Shown here one piece after another: positions 10,368 to 21,125 of a stretch of DNA of 64,000 nt. This stretch comes from Ephemerocybe angulata (taxonomy: Eukaryota; Basidiomycota; Agaricomycetes; Agaricales; Psathyrellaceae): NCBI GenBank assembly GCA_013368325.1, contig JAACJK010000057.1, forward strand, positions 930,001-994,000, in the 5' to 3' direction. Under the pieces are notes generated by a model. That model saw nothing but the letters and a program-made list of their open reading frames with translations. It searched no databases and was not told the origin of the DNA. Position 1 is the stretch's first letter; each line of letters starts with the position of its first letter. The translations under genes were made by a program, and so were the position numbers.

Positions 10368-13107
10368 ATGTCTGCGGCAACGCCATCTTCCTCACATTCA
10401 CCTGCTGCCGCCGCATCTCCTGCAAATGCTTCCCAAGAAGTAGCTCCGAGCCTTTCTCCATACGACCAAGCCATCCTCGATTACCTGCGCGCCAGAGGGC
10501 ACCATGACGCCGAGAAAGCCTTCCTTCAGGAGGTCGTGGAGGGAAGAACGCCAGATGACAAGACTAAGCCCCCTGAAGAGATAGGAAAGGATGAATTTAT
10601 CCGCACTCTTGCTGTATTTGCCCAGAAGAACTCGAGGCCAGGCGAAAACCAGCTGAAGGACTCAGGCACTGTACTACAAGAGCTCACATCGATGGGAAAT
10701 CCCTCTGCCATCCAGAATCTTATTGCTAGCATTGGTGCTGTTGGATCAGAAGAAGTCATAGCCGCCGACCCTACAGACAGAGAAGAGGGGTTCAGAGAGC
10801 TGGAAGCTTGGGTGGACGGTTCATTGGACATGTATAGAGTACGTAGGGTCCCTCCTCTCTTGAAGAGCTAACTCACATTCTTTCAGCCAGAGTTCAGACC
10901 AATCCTCTTCCCTATCTTCTGCCACTTCTACCTGGATCTCATTCAAAAAGGATTCAAAGACGCAGGTTGGCACCTTCATAAATTACATACGGCCTATGCT
11001 TAACTCTTCACTCATAGCCCAGAAGTTTTATTCCACATTCTCTGGGTCCCTCCTCGCCTCCCACAGCGCCACCCTCCACCATCTGTCGACACTACTCCTC
11101 CCAGCCCACGTCCAGAATGACGAACTGGCCCAACGATTCATGAATGAGAAGTATGCCATCAAAATGAGTCGCTCAGGTCTAAGCCTTCTGGTTGGATGGC
11201 TAACGGAGGCCTTCGGTGGAGAGGCAATGGGCTCTGGCGTTGGCTTCGTGGGCGAGCAAGGCAAACGAGGACGTGTCGCTGTAATGGCAGTCGTAAACAA
11301 TCACCTGAGTTTTCAAAGTAGGATGCGATGATACCTTGGCAAGTACCATGCTAATCCACCTTTTGCTCATAGTGACTTCTACAAATCCTACTGCTGTATC
11401 ACCAAATGCATGGGAGGAATCTACTGGCCTTCTCTCATCGTTAATACCCCAGGCCAGTGGAAGCACCACGAACCTCACGAACCCACAAGCATTTAATACA
11501 AGCAAGGGAGATCTCAAACTCGGCCCTGCACCCATCTCCGAAGATCTGCGAACCGAGACCGAGCGCGTTATACGGGAGCAAGCCCTCCTGGACCGCGAAC
11601 CCGTTCCGTATGACATCCAAATGACGAGATCTAATATCCCCCAAGGCCTCGTCGCTCCGACCGAGGCTGACCTCTTGCCTCATCCTCCAACCTTCAAAAC
11701 CATCGATATTGAGCGAGAAGTGAGCGCTGTTCGAGATGCGAGAAAACGGATTAGACTTGAACCCTCTGCCTTGAACAACATCGATCCCAATTCATCACAA
11801 GCCACTCTCCAGCGTTCGCGAGCTTTGCCAAGTATATGCGCCTACACGCTCCACGACGTCACAGAAGGGTAAGTTGGATTATCGTACATCTGCGACGTGT
11901 GTCTCATTATTTGAAAGGTCTCCATGTATGACTTTTTCCCAAGACACGTCCCTCATGGCCGCGGGGTTCGCAGAAAGCTATATTCGCATATGGAATCTGA
12001 AAGGCGACAAACTGAGAGGTTTCCGGAGTGACTTCCAAGCGAGTTCTGTCAAAGACGGTGAGCTCATTGTGGAATCACTATCTCTCGTTTCTCATTACCT
12101 TCAATCCAGTGGCGTCGTTGCAAAAAATTCGAGAAAAGAAAGGTAGCACAACGCGGAAATTGATCGGACACAGCGGCCCAGTCTACTCCGTCGCCTTCGA
12201 CCCCATTTGCGGCTCGGCGGCACCACCTAAATATCTTTTGTCTGGATCGGCGGACGCGACTGTTCGACTGTGGTCTATGGACACGCTCACGAATGTCGTT
12301 GCATACCGAGGGCACGAGAACCCGGTCTGGGACGTCAAATGGAGTCCTATGGGAATATACTTCGCGACGGGAAGCAGGGACCGGACAGCTCGTCTATGGT
12401 CTACAGATAGAACCACTTGCTTGAGAATCTACGCTGGGCATTTGAGCGACGTTGACGTGCGTATCCTCGTCTCCTCTGCTGATCGATGTAGACCCTGACG
12501 CTGTTCTTCATTCTCCGAATGTCCAGTGTGTGCAATTCCACCCTAACTCCCTGTACTTAGCGACGGGCTCGAGTGACTGGACCGCTCGTCTCTGGGATGT
12601 GCAGCGAGGAACATCCGTCCGAGTCTTCATTGGCCACCAAGCGCCCGTATCCTGTATGGCTATGAGTCCAGACGGACGCTACCTCGCCACTGCAGGAGAA
12701 GACTTGGCTATCAACCTCTGGGATCTTGGGTCTGGCAAACGTATCAAGAAGATGACAGGCCACAACTCTTCCATCTATTCCCTGTCTTTCAGTGCGGAGT
12801 CGTCGTTGCTAGTCAGCGGTGGTGCTGATTGGACCGTTCGCTGCTGGGACGTCAAAGGGGCCGGTGGACTAAAGACTAAAGCGGGCGAGAATGGTGTTGT
12901 GGAGGCGGTTAATCGGGGTAGTAGGAACGAGGAAACGCAGGGAACGTGAGCCATTCTCCCCTTTGGTTAGGATCTCTTCTTACACATAGCAGTGCCGACC
13001 TTTTGGCGACGTTCCCCACCAAGCGGACGCCAATCACGAATGTTCAGTTTACGCCGCGTAATCTTTGTCTAGCGGGCGGCGTATATCTTTCACCTGAGCA
13101 GCGTTGA
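10368..13107 (+). CDS. TAF5: TFIID/SAGA subunit TAF5 (LisH, NTD2, WD40)
   Basis: TAF5 scaffolds TFIID and SAGA-type complexes in RNA polymerase II initiation. The start is MSAATPSSSH (10368). An LisH-like segment SPYDQAILDYLRARGHHDAE is followed by the TAF5 NTD2 domain. NTD2 runs over the first intron (10841-10887): FRELEAWVDGSLDMYR joins PEFRPILFPIFCHFYLDLIQ. A linker leads to six WD40 repeats, for example HSGPVYSVAFDP, GHENPVWDVKWSPMGIYFAT, SDWTARLWDVQRG, GHQAPVSCMAMSPDGRYLAT, GHNSSIYSLSFS and DWTVRCWDVK. A last exon carries TPITNVQFTPRNLCLAGGVY, which is typical of the TAF5 C-terminus, with TGA at 13105-13107. The histone-fold TAF partners are not in the window. Length and order match the family. 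Confidence 0.93.
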
Positions 13108-13304
13108 AAGATCCCCTCTTAGGTGAGTATCCGATTGGCTCAAATGTAACATGTAATATCTAATCCAATTTCCTAGCACTTTGTAAAATATAAATCTATC
13201 GTTTGGTAGAGCGAAACCCTGTTGTTGGCGGTATCCATATCAGGAGGAGAAAGGCGATGGCGCCTGACTTTGAGGATTACAGGCACCCCTGGCTTTCTGA
13301 TATA

Positions 13305-14010
13305 TTAGGATATCCGCGATTTCTTCAATGCGCGCCTCAACGAATATCCCACGGCTTGGTTGTTGCCCAGCCCCAGTGCAAGCCCGCCTTTTTTCTTGTC
13401 GCTTGGTCGTGGATCCTTTGGGTCCGGTTCAAAGTCATTAACTTGTGTGAGCGCGTTATGCAAAGCTATCTCCAAAACCTCCGGTTGGCGGCGTACTTCA
13501 TATACTTCGTCCTCCGGGTCCTGGCTACTTTCCTGGGTTGGGGTGAACTCGCCGTCCTCGTCGTCTTGCTATGAAAGCGACTGGTAAATAAATGGTGTTC
13601 TGATAAGTGATATCTCTGACGTACCTTTTCCATTAGCTTCCTGACACACTCGTCTTCCCACTCGATCTCAACCCTGTTCGGTTCGACGTCTTCCGATGTA
13701 CAGAGTTTGCTGGGAGACGGCCAGTTCCCCGTCGAGAGTTGAGGAGTCGAAGGCCTCTCTGGGGGCGTGGTGTGGCCCTCCGCCTTGGTATTCTGCTCAT
13801 CTACGCCTTCATCGTCGTCCTGATTGAGAAAGTCATAGTCTTTAAGAGGGAATATTATCGTCCACAGCGACCGTCTGAGCTCACCTTCTTCGTCTCTCGA
13901 TCTTCCAGGTACTTGGCTTTCTTGGCTAGCCTGCGCAACGGGGAAGACCCACAGTCACTCGAACTGCTGGTGGCACGTCTGTTACGCTTTGGCGCCTGGT
14001 TGATGGCCAT
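13305..14010 (-). CDS. Hypothetical small charged protein
   Basis: Not recognised. Three exons join in frame: 13885-14010 (MAINQAPKRNRRATSSSSDC...RETKK), 13625-13819 (DDDEGVDEQNTKAEG...) and 13305-13568 (QDDEDGEFTPTQESSQDPED...). Donors are GTGAGC and GTACGT; acceptors are TCAG and ATAG. Phases are 0/0 and the predicted length is 194 aa. It is basic and Ser-rich at the N-terminus, acidic in the middle (VEIEWEDECVRKLMEK) and basic at the C-terminus (LRRALKKSRIS). No signal peptide or membrane helix is seen; the look is nuclear, but that is a guess. It lies tail to tail with TAF5 and divergent from the PH-like gene. Because every splice falls in frame with good signals I think it is real, but other exon choices are possible. 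Confidence 0.5.
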
Positions 14011-14387
14011 GGCTTGGAGGGTAGATAGGGATGGAATTCGATGGTCATTTCGCCCTCCCTAATATACGAGTCCGCTCGAAAGGCTGTACAGAAAGAAACA
14101 GAAGACCAAAGAGATTCGGGACGAGAGAGAAAATTGTGGCATCTGCCTTTGACAAGCCTGCTTAAAGCGCGACAAAGGATTCCTTCGCGTCGAAAGCAGG
14201 CCGAAAAGGGGCTCGGGAGTTTCGGCGCCCACCAAATGGATGTCCACGTGACCACTAATTGGGCTCGCGAGTTTGCAGGCCAGAGTTGAACGCTTCTGAC
14301 CAGCTCGCCCACACTCACATCGTCCAACCACCCGCCCCGAGTCCTGCACGGCCCCATAGTCCTACCATCCCAAGAGAAGTGGAAGAA
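14011..14387. promoter_or_regulatory. Divergent promoter with one CACGTG box
   Basis: 377 bp between the starts of two hypothetical genes. CACGTG followed by AC is at 14245-14250, the same hexamer seen in the MAD2/TAF5 promoter. No other motif is convincing. Confidence 0.35.
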
Positions 14388-15350
14388 ATGGTGAGCACAG
14401 GTGTCTTTAACTCGAAGACGGCGTTAAGCTTGAGCTCGTGTGTCATGTTCGCGAAGGCCGAGTCAATGGAGGTCGACATGGCAGTGGTTCCCAGCATTCC
14501 CCAGCAAGAAGGCCCCGCGGGAGGCTTAGAGAGCACCAGCACCCTGTTTGCTGCACTCGCGTCAACAGGTAAGCATTACTTGCAGCGATGCTGCAGGATC
14601 CAAGGCAACGTTCTCACCCCGGCGGCAAAGTGGCAGCCCCCGCCCGCGATAACTTTCGCGACGTCCAGGTGAAGGTGCACATCCGGCGACCGGAGCGGGA
14701 CTCGTGGATGTATCTTGGAAGGGGAATTGCCTCCCAGGAAGGAGCTGGTGGGCACTCGTCTCGTGTCGGTGAGTTGCCCCACAGTGCTGAACCCGCGAAA
14801 TGAACGCGGCCCATCCCCTTGTTACTCATCCTCGTTATAACGTGCGCAGTGGTTCGCTCGCAGTCGACGGGCAAAGTTATGGCGGAGTTCAATGAAGTGA
14901 GTGCAGATTGTTTGCATCCTTCCCCCGTTTAATTATATTCCTCCTCTAGTCCTCCGATCTCCAGGCTGAGAAGAGAGGGAATTTCGTAGTGATCAGCATG
15001 GTCGACGGCTCGCGCGTGGTATCATGGTCTCTCAACGTACGTTCTCTTATCACGACTCTCATTTGAAGCTGGAACGCAATACGACGCAGGCCTTGAATAA
15101 CTCGGAGACCCTTCGTCTGCTGGCCTCCATCGAGCTCGCCTGTTATCGGTGCAAGGCTGCCGTGGTTGACCCGCGGACACACGTTAAATCGCGAAGAAGA
15201 ATAGAACGTATAATCAAGGATGACAGACGAAGACGGCATCGCCGACGTAAAGACCAGGACGCCATGATCGACGCCTTCTCAAAGCAAACGCTCAGCAATG
15301 ACCTCCCCCAGGAAGACTCGAATTCCAACAGTCCCAACCAAACACTATGA
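14388..15350 (+). CDS. Conserved-looking hypothetical protein, possible PH-like fold
   Basis: Function unknown. Exons: 14388-14568, 14637-14768, then about 14849-14896, 14950-15035 and 15090-15350. The core reads FRDVQVKVHIRRPERDSWMY, then VVVRSQSTGKVMAEFN, SSDLQAEKRGNFVVISMVDG and SETLRLLASIELACYRCKAA. These are alternating beta strands followed by a helix, as in PH-like domains. The end is very basic (SRRRIERIIKDDRRRRHRRR). The spliced frame is continuous across every junction. The first intron is best read as 14569-14636 (GTAAGC...GGCAG); the nearer CAG would give an impossible 17-nt intron. The start is uncertain: MVSTG at 14388 or MFAKAE at 14448. I recall similar uncharacterised proteins from Agaricomycetes, but could not check. 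Confidence 0.6.
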
Positions 15351-15843
15351 TCACCCCCCTTAACATTCTCTACGTCCCCCCTGCCTTCTTTGTCTCTCGT
15401 TTGTTATCTTGTTTCTTTCTAAGTCCTGTATCGTATAACGCCCACATCCTGGTTCTTTTGACGGACTCATGTATCTCTTATATATGAATGAATTCCTGCT
15501 CGTCGTCCAATTGTGGGTACAGATGAATGCAGAGGAAGCGATAGTGGATGTCGTAGTACGTCACACATAATTTCCTAAGTAAGATGGTGGGTACGTTGAA
15601 CACTGAGTACTGAACAGCAAGGCTTTGTTCTCTACGCCGGTTTGGCAACGGTTGCAATTGGAGTTGAAAAGTACAATGGTATCAAGAAATAATGGTTAAT
15701 AAAGAAAAGTGACTGTAAGGAAACCAATGTAGAGTGGTATGATGGGGCCCAAAGGAATGACGCAAGAAAGGCGAAAGCAACATCGTCCTCAAAGATAAAT
15801 AACGATAGCCTTCGAGTAGATAGAACGTACGAAAGAAATTTGA

Positions 15844-17774
15844 TCAGCCTTTGCGATCACGAAGGGGCATTTGCTGTGGTTGGGAGCTGCCTCCGCTACC
15901 TCCAGCGCCATGGGAAGAGGGGAACCCTGGTATAGGCGCGCGACTTTCTGAATACTGGGGCGGAAGTTCCTCAGGGAGCTCCTCCATCGTATCCTCGATA
16001 TCTTGGTGAACGACAACGGGGCGGGTAACAGCCGGCGGTGGCGCTCCCGATTTGCCAGTGCTTGTGTTCTTTGCATGTCTGGCAGGACCGGGTGGGTATT
16101 GTGGCTGATGCGTCGCAATGCCACCGTAGGCGTCGTAGGCGTCGCTGTCAGCATTCGTCGTGTAGAAACTCGATCCCCCGCCTGATGCCGTGGAGTTCTG
16201 TGTGTAGCCGTGTTGCTGTGGGTATTGGTTGCCGTATTGCTGAGGGTACGGTTGTTGCTGCCCTTGGTGCTGGTAATACCCAGCAGCACCGCCGGCAGCT
16301 GCAGCAGCTCCGGCCCCATATCCATAGGGTTGTGGCGGAGGCCCAGTACTCTGGGTATACGAGGAGTATCGACTCGTGCCACCGGGCGAAGGCAGTGGAG
16401 GGCGAGGGTTTACTTCACCGCCAGAGGCCGCGGGATTCAAGGGGGTGCTCGAGTTGGAGGAGGGTGCATAGCCTTGAGACCCTTGTGATGACTGTGAGGC
16501 TTGCGCGTACATCCCAGTCGCTTGGGCAGGAGCGAGGTTGGCGTTTGAGTGGTTATAGGCGCCAGGGAGGAGGTAAGAACTTGGGAGGGGGCCGGAGGTG
16601 TTGACGGTGGGATCGTAGCTGAGATCGAGCTTGGGCTCCTTCACTGCATTTGACCGCGCTCGCTTCCGCCTGAGGCAGAAGATGATGAAGAATGCGAGGA
16701 TGCCGAGGACGACAACTCCTCCTACAGCACCGCCAATGATGGCTCCGAGGTTGCTGCTTTTGCCTCCGCTGCTCGAGTCCCCACTGGTACCCCCGGTCTT
16801 TGAAGGGGTCTGTGATGTGCCCGTTTTCGTACCCGTTTTCGTTCCAGAAGTCGTGGTGGTCCCAGGTCTGCTAGCAACGCAAGATGCATCGGCCGAAGGG
16901 CCCACGGTGTTCACTGGAGAACAACCGCCATTCCTACCCCGAGCATCTGACATGTAGAAGATTATCCGCGATTGACTAGGAAAATCAGCCTTCCAGTTGA
17001 AGTCTGTGCTTCCCGCAGGCACGGGAAGGACCACCGACGAGCCCTTCGGTTCGAAACCCTAGATCAACAGTCAATCGCCTGTAGACAGTTACAAGAGAAG
17101 TGTACCAACATAGATTGTTACTGGCTGGATAGCACGATCGAATGTCGTGAACGGGTAGTTCCTGATAGCAATTGAGAATGGGTGATGATAGTCTCGTCAA
17201 GAGTTGTAACGCACTGGCACTGCACCAAAGCGGATTCGGTGGAAAAGAAGAAGTCGGCGCCTTCTCGGATTTCAGCGCCGTTGACTATCAAAGCCACATT
17301 GGGGCGTACCTGGATCCGTGGTGTTGCATGACGAGCCGCCTGTTGGAGCTTTGACTTGGAGCAAGTCGGTTATCCCTCCAGCTGTGACCCCCGTTGCGTC
17401 TGACATGGCGAGGACAACAGGCTCGCCCTGCCCAAAAGGAATCTTCGTAGTAAAGCTGCTCGTGCTTGTTGTTGGAATGGAAAGATTTCGCAAGGTACGA
17501 CCCGGCTAAAGATACTGCGTCAGCGTACGCGGGCGCTTAGGGGCGACAACCCAGCTTACTGGGATGAGGAGGAGATTGTATGGGGGTGTTCCACCTGAAA
17601 ATAGGTATGGTCAGCAAGCTTCCCTCAAACGCATCCAGCAAGCGCCCTACCAGACCAAGTGACCGTCATGTCGCTGCATTCTGCGGGGTCTGTGAAAGAG
17701 AATTCGAAGCCATGGACGCCAGCGCCTGCGGCTGCCAGAATGAGCGTCACAAACGCGGGGTAATTAGAGTACAT
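15844..17774 (-). CDS. Single-pass membrane glycoprotein, tandem paralogue 1
   Basis: Predicted type I plasma-membrane protein. The start MYSNYPAFVTLILAAAGAGV (17774) gives a signal peptide; an upstream in-frame ATG at 17822 is possible. The ectodomain has two related units: FEFSFTDPAECSDMTVTWSG with a following GGTPPYNLLLIP, and a later block ending VVLPVPAGSTDFNWKADF and RIIFYMSDARGRNGG. A Thr/Ser/Gly stalk (TKTGTKTGTSQTPSKTGG) precedes one membrane helix, AIIGGAVGGVVVLGILAFFI, with a basic stop-transfer CLRRKRAR. The cytoplasmic tail is long and rich in Pro, Gln, Tyr and Ser (YQHQGQQQPYPQQYGNQYPQ). The architecture recalls fungal Mid2/Wsc/SKG6-like sensors, but the ectodomain is not a WSC domain. 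The next gene upstream has the same layout, so this is a tandem duplication. Function unknown. Confidence 0.75.
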
Positions 17775-18125
17775 CTGGCCAGCAAATATTAGCAGAACAT
17801 AGGTCGTGAGGGAGGAGGGCAAGGGCTAGTGGGCAGTGGTTGGAAGCGATTCCTACTCAGCCGTGTGACTGATGAGCAGCATGCAAGTCCCTGCCAACGT
17901 CACTCCGAGGTCGACGATCTGCGGCCATCTGCCCGTGTCGTCGCAACCCCATCAAACGATCACACGAGGCCGTTCGTGGACATGTACATTGCAGTGTTTT
18001 TGGCGTTGGAACTCGGATCTCAGTCGGTATGTACACAGGAATACTTAGGAGTAAATAATAAAACACGTAGGAAGAAGGAAATCTACAAGAATGATCAAGG
18101 ATTGCAAGGAGGGTGAGGGAATAGT

Positions 18126-19812
18126 TCATCTCGGCTCTCGAGGCGAAGGGTTCGTGACACTTAAGCCCCGTGAAGGACGGCGACGGCGCTCAGCGTACTG
18201 CGCCGGTATCTCGCCAACCCCGTCAGTACTGGGGGCTGGCATATCGTCTTCTGGGTCTTTATTATGAACACGGAAACGACTCGGGGCGGGTGTGTATGCG
18301 GAAGCCCCTGCATCGCCGGCTTTCACTTGTGATGATGAGGTAGAGATAGATTCCTGGGACATAGCAGTGCGCCCGGATTCAGACCAAGGTGCAGGAGGAA
18401 GGGGCGCCATTGCTCCAGGCAATAGTTGTGCCCCTGGGTTGAAAGGATCCTGCGCAGCGGTAGGAGGCGGGTAAGGATAGTGTGGGGTGTGGCCTTGAAA
18501 GGGATCTTCAGGTTGTTGTCGGTATGCGAATTGGGCATTGGGATCAGCGGGTGTCAGGTTGCTCATTTGGGTTGAATCGGCGAAAGGATTGTCGAGCGGC
18601 ACTGCGGTATTCGGTGAGTACGGATAATGCGCAGGAGGCATAGGATTTGGTGGGCCGTGTGGATTTGGGGCCCTATCGAAGAAAGTACCGTCGGATGGCA
18701 TGCGCCTCGAATGTCGATATTCGGGAGGTGTTTTCCGCTTATCTGATTTCTTCTTCATACTCTTGAGGAAGAACAGACCCAATGTAACAATGACAGCCAA
18801 AAATAATAGCGATCCAATGACAGTCCCTGCGATAGCGCCTATGGTTAATCCATTATTGGGTGTTGCGGAAGAAGAAGGCGTTTCCGTTGATTTCGAGGTG
18901 GATGAAGTCTGTGATGCAGTTGACGAGGCGGATGTGGGCTTCAGCGTAGAAGACGGAGAGTTTCCATTGATACAAGAGGAGTCGTCGCTAGCTCCAACGA
19001 GCTTGATGTCAGATGCACCACCCTGGCGGCCCTGAGCGTCGGTCATTAGGAATATCATCGATGTTCCAGCAGCAACATTTGCTGTCCAGCTAAAAGTGTT
19101 CCCTGAGGGAGGATGCAGGACTGTGGGTTGACCGCCGGGGATGACCGCCTACATAGTAGGATCAGCAAGTTGAAATACGGTACTTTATGAACGCCGTACC
19201 CAGATCGTAATGGGCTGCACTGCTGCTCCATAACCTTCGAAGGTGAAGGGTCGGCATTGGGTCAACGCTGAGTTCAACTGGAAGGGAAATGCGACGCCTT
19301 CAAGTACGCGCGGTGTCAGTGAGACTCAACACAGCCCAAATGAGTTACGTACCTCGGTCAGAGCTATCGCAAGTCCCGCCCTTCGACTGCGCGACTGTCA
19401 TCACATCCGTCGTTCCGCCCGTCCCAAAACCAGTCGAGTCGGACATCGTGAGGACGAGTCTTTGTTTCTCCGGGAAAAGTACTATCGTTGAGAATGACCC
19501 TTTTCCATCGGCGAAGGCAGAGTCGGGTATCGAAACATTCTGAGGCGTTCCAAAGAGCTGCAGATTCGTTAGTACGAATTATCATGTTTCCTCTGGGGAT
19601 CTTACGGGTACGAAGAGCAATTCGAAAGGTGCCTTTCCACCTGTAAAAAGCGATTAACTTGGAACGAAAGCGCCGGGGAAAGGGTCATGCTAACCTTGCC
19701 ATTCGATAGTCAGAGCGTCACATTGCGATGGGGACCCAGATGTGAAAGTAAAGGCAAAAACAGAAGAAATGGAAAGGGAGAAGAAAGAGAGGACGACAAA
19801 AAGAGCGACCAT
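18126..19812 (-). CDS. Single-pass membrane glycoprotein, tandem paralogue 2
   Basis: Paralogue of the preceding entry, same strand, about 350 bp apart. The first exon is short: MVALFVVLSFFSLSISSVFA (start 19812) is a clear signal peptide, followed by FTFTSGSPSQCDALTIEWQG. Next come GKAPFELLFVP, then LTQCRPFTFEGYGAAVQPIT and FSWTANVAAGTSMIFLMTDA, matching paralogue 1 block by block. A Ser/Thr stalk (SASSTASQTSSTSKSTETPS) leads to the helix LTIGAIAGTVIGSLLFLAVI and the basic KSMKKKSDKRK. The tail is Pro-rich (HGPPNPMPPAHYPYSP) and contains NPF motifs (DNPFADS). Likely a cell-surface protein with a signalling or endocytic tail; this is inference from architecture only. Confidence 0.75.
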
Positions 19813-21125
19813 CGCGAAGGAACGACTGTGGAGGTAAATGGGAATGAGCAGGGACCTAAAGTTAAACCCGAGCTATGAAGCAACATGCCGCCGTCGACCA
19901 GCGCCTGCCCAGCTATCATTTTGCCCATTACGTAATTCTCTCCCATATGTTTCCGGTTGCTACCCACATCATCCATCAACGCATCACACTCGGCTAGTAC
20001 TAGTAACCCCTCTAGTTCGCCTCCGTCGGTCGACCCGCTCGCTGCGACCGCTCCATAAAAACGGCTGGTATGCGCAACAAGGTAGGGCCAAGATACTAGA
20101 ATTCAGGCCGATGCAGAAGTCACTGATTTACAGCGAGTACTATGTAGTCCGTCATCATTGACACTGTGATGAATGCTTGACTTGATCATGATATTGGAGC
20201 TTTCGCCACCACTCCATCATGCCCTTGTCCCATCGCAAACAGCAGAATGCGAAAAAGTCGTCATTCGGTCAAAGCAGATCCTTAATAAACTCGGCCGCCC
20301 TTTAAGTATTCTCTCCAGAGAAAAGTCAGAGCGCTTTTCCTGTCGATTATGCCTCCTATTCTCGCTCAGAGAGTCGCCAGGCATGGTGAATCCCGAGTCA
20401 ATATCTTCCTATGGTAGCCCAAGGACGCGACCCAGAATTTGTATTCGGTTCCAACTGTCCCGTCAATAGTTATCACATCTAAAGCCTCATTTGGCATACC
20501 ACTTACTGCTCTTGGTGATAACACCGCTCCTAGAAACCTCATAACGGTAGCAGCGGGCTAGAAAAGCCTATCCCATCGATTCTGTCTAGGGGTGGCTAGG
20601 CCGGAAGGCATTGCACTGGAAGCTTGAACCTGCAGTTAGACCGGAATCTCCATGATCTTGATGCCGAAGGTCCTACCCCCCGTTAATCGAGGACAATGAC
20701 CGAGTTTTGGGTTCGAGAAGCCAGAGCGGGCAGATGTCCGGGACGTACCAGAGTGCACTCTACGCGATTGTCCTCGGGCTTGAGGCCTGCTGGGTTGGTG
20801 CGTCGCCAGCCGGACGCTAATTAAGCAGTACCACGGAGCCACTGAAGTTTGAACAATGTGGGTAAAGGCAATTGCCCCGGCCATCCCCATCGAAAGAGTC
20901 GATTCTCATGGTTCTCCATTGTGGGGCCGCGTTGTAGGGACCTTGTCGGACCTTCCAATCTCCACCGACTGCGTCATTTTCAGATAACCATAACGCGTCC
21001 GAGGGATCGAGGATGGGAGAGAAAATATACTACGGGATAGATTTGTTTACGGAGCTACTAAGATTCACATGGTAAATGAAAGGAACGATCCAGCACAACT
21101 CACAAGCGGCACGGAGGTAAAGCGC
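19813..21125. other. Gene-free interval
   Basis: About 1.3 kb between the start of the second membrane glycoprotein and the 3' end of the MetE-like gene. Frames on both strands are short, have no recognisable motif and do not splice into anything I can support. I see no tRNA, repeat or transposon end. Confidence 0.5.

Noticed and set aside
14569..14585. 17-nt intron GTAAGCATTACTTGCAG
   Set aside because: Too short for the spliceosome in fungi. The 68-nt alternative 14569-14636 uses the same donor and keeps the frame.
17045..17060. GGTTCGAAACC, another B-box-like string
   Set aside because: It falls in coding sequence of the first membrane glycoprotein (GFEPKGSS on the minus strand), and no tRNA fold is possible.
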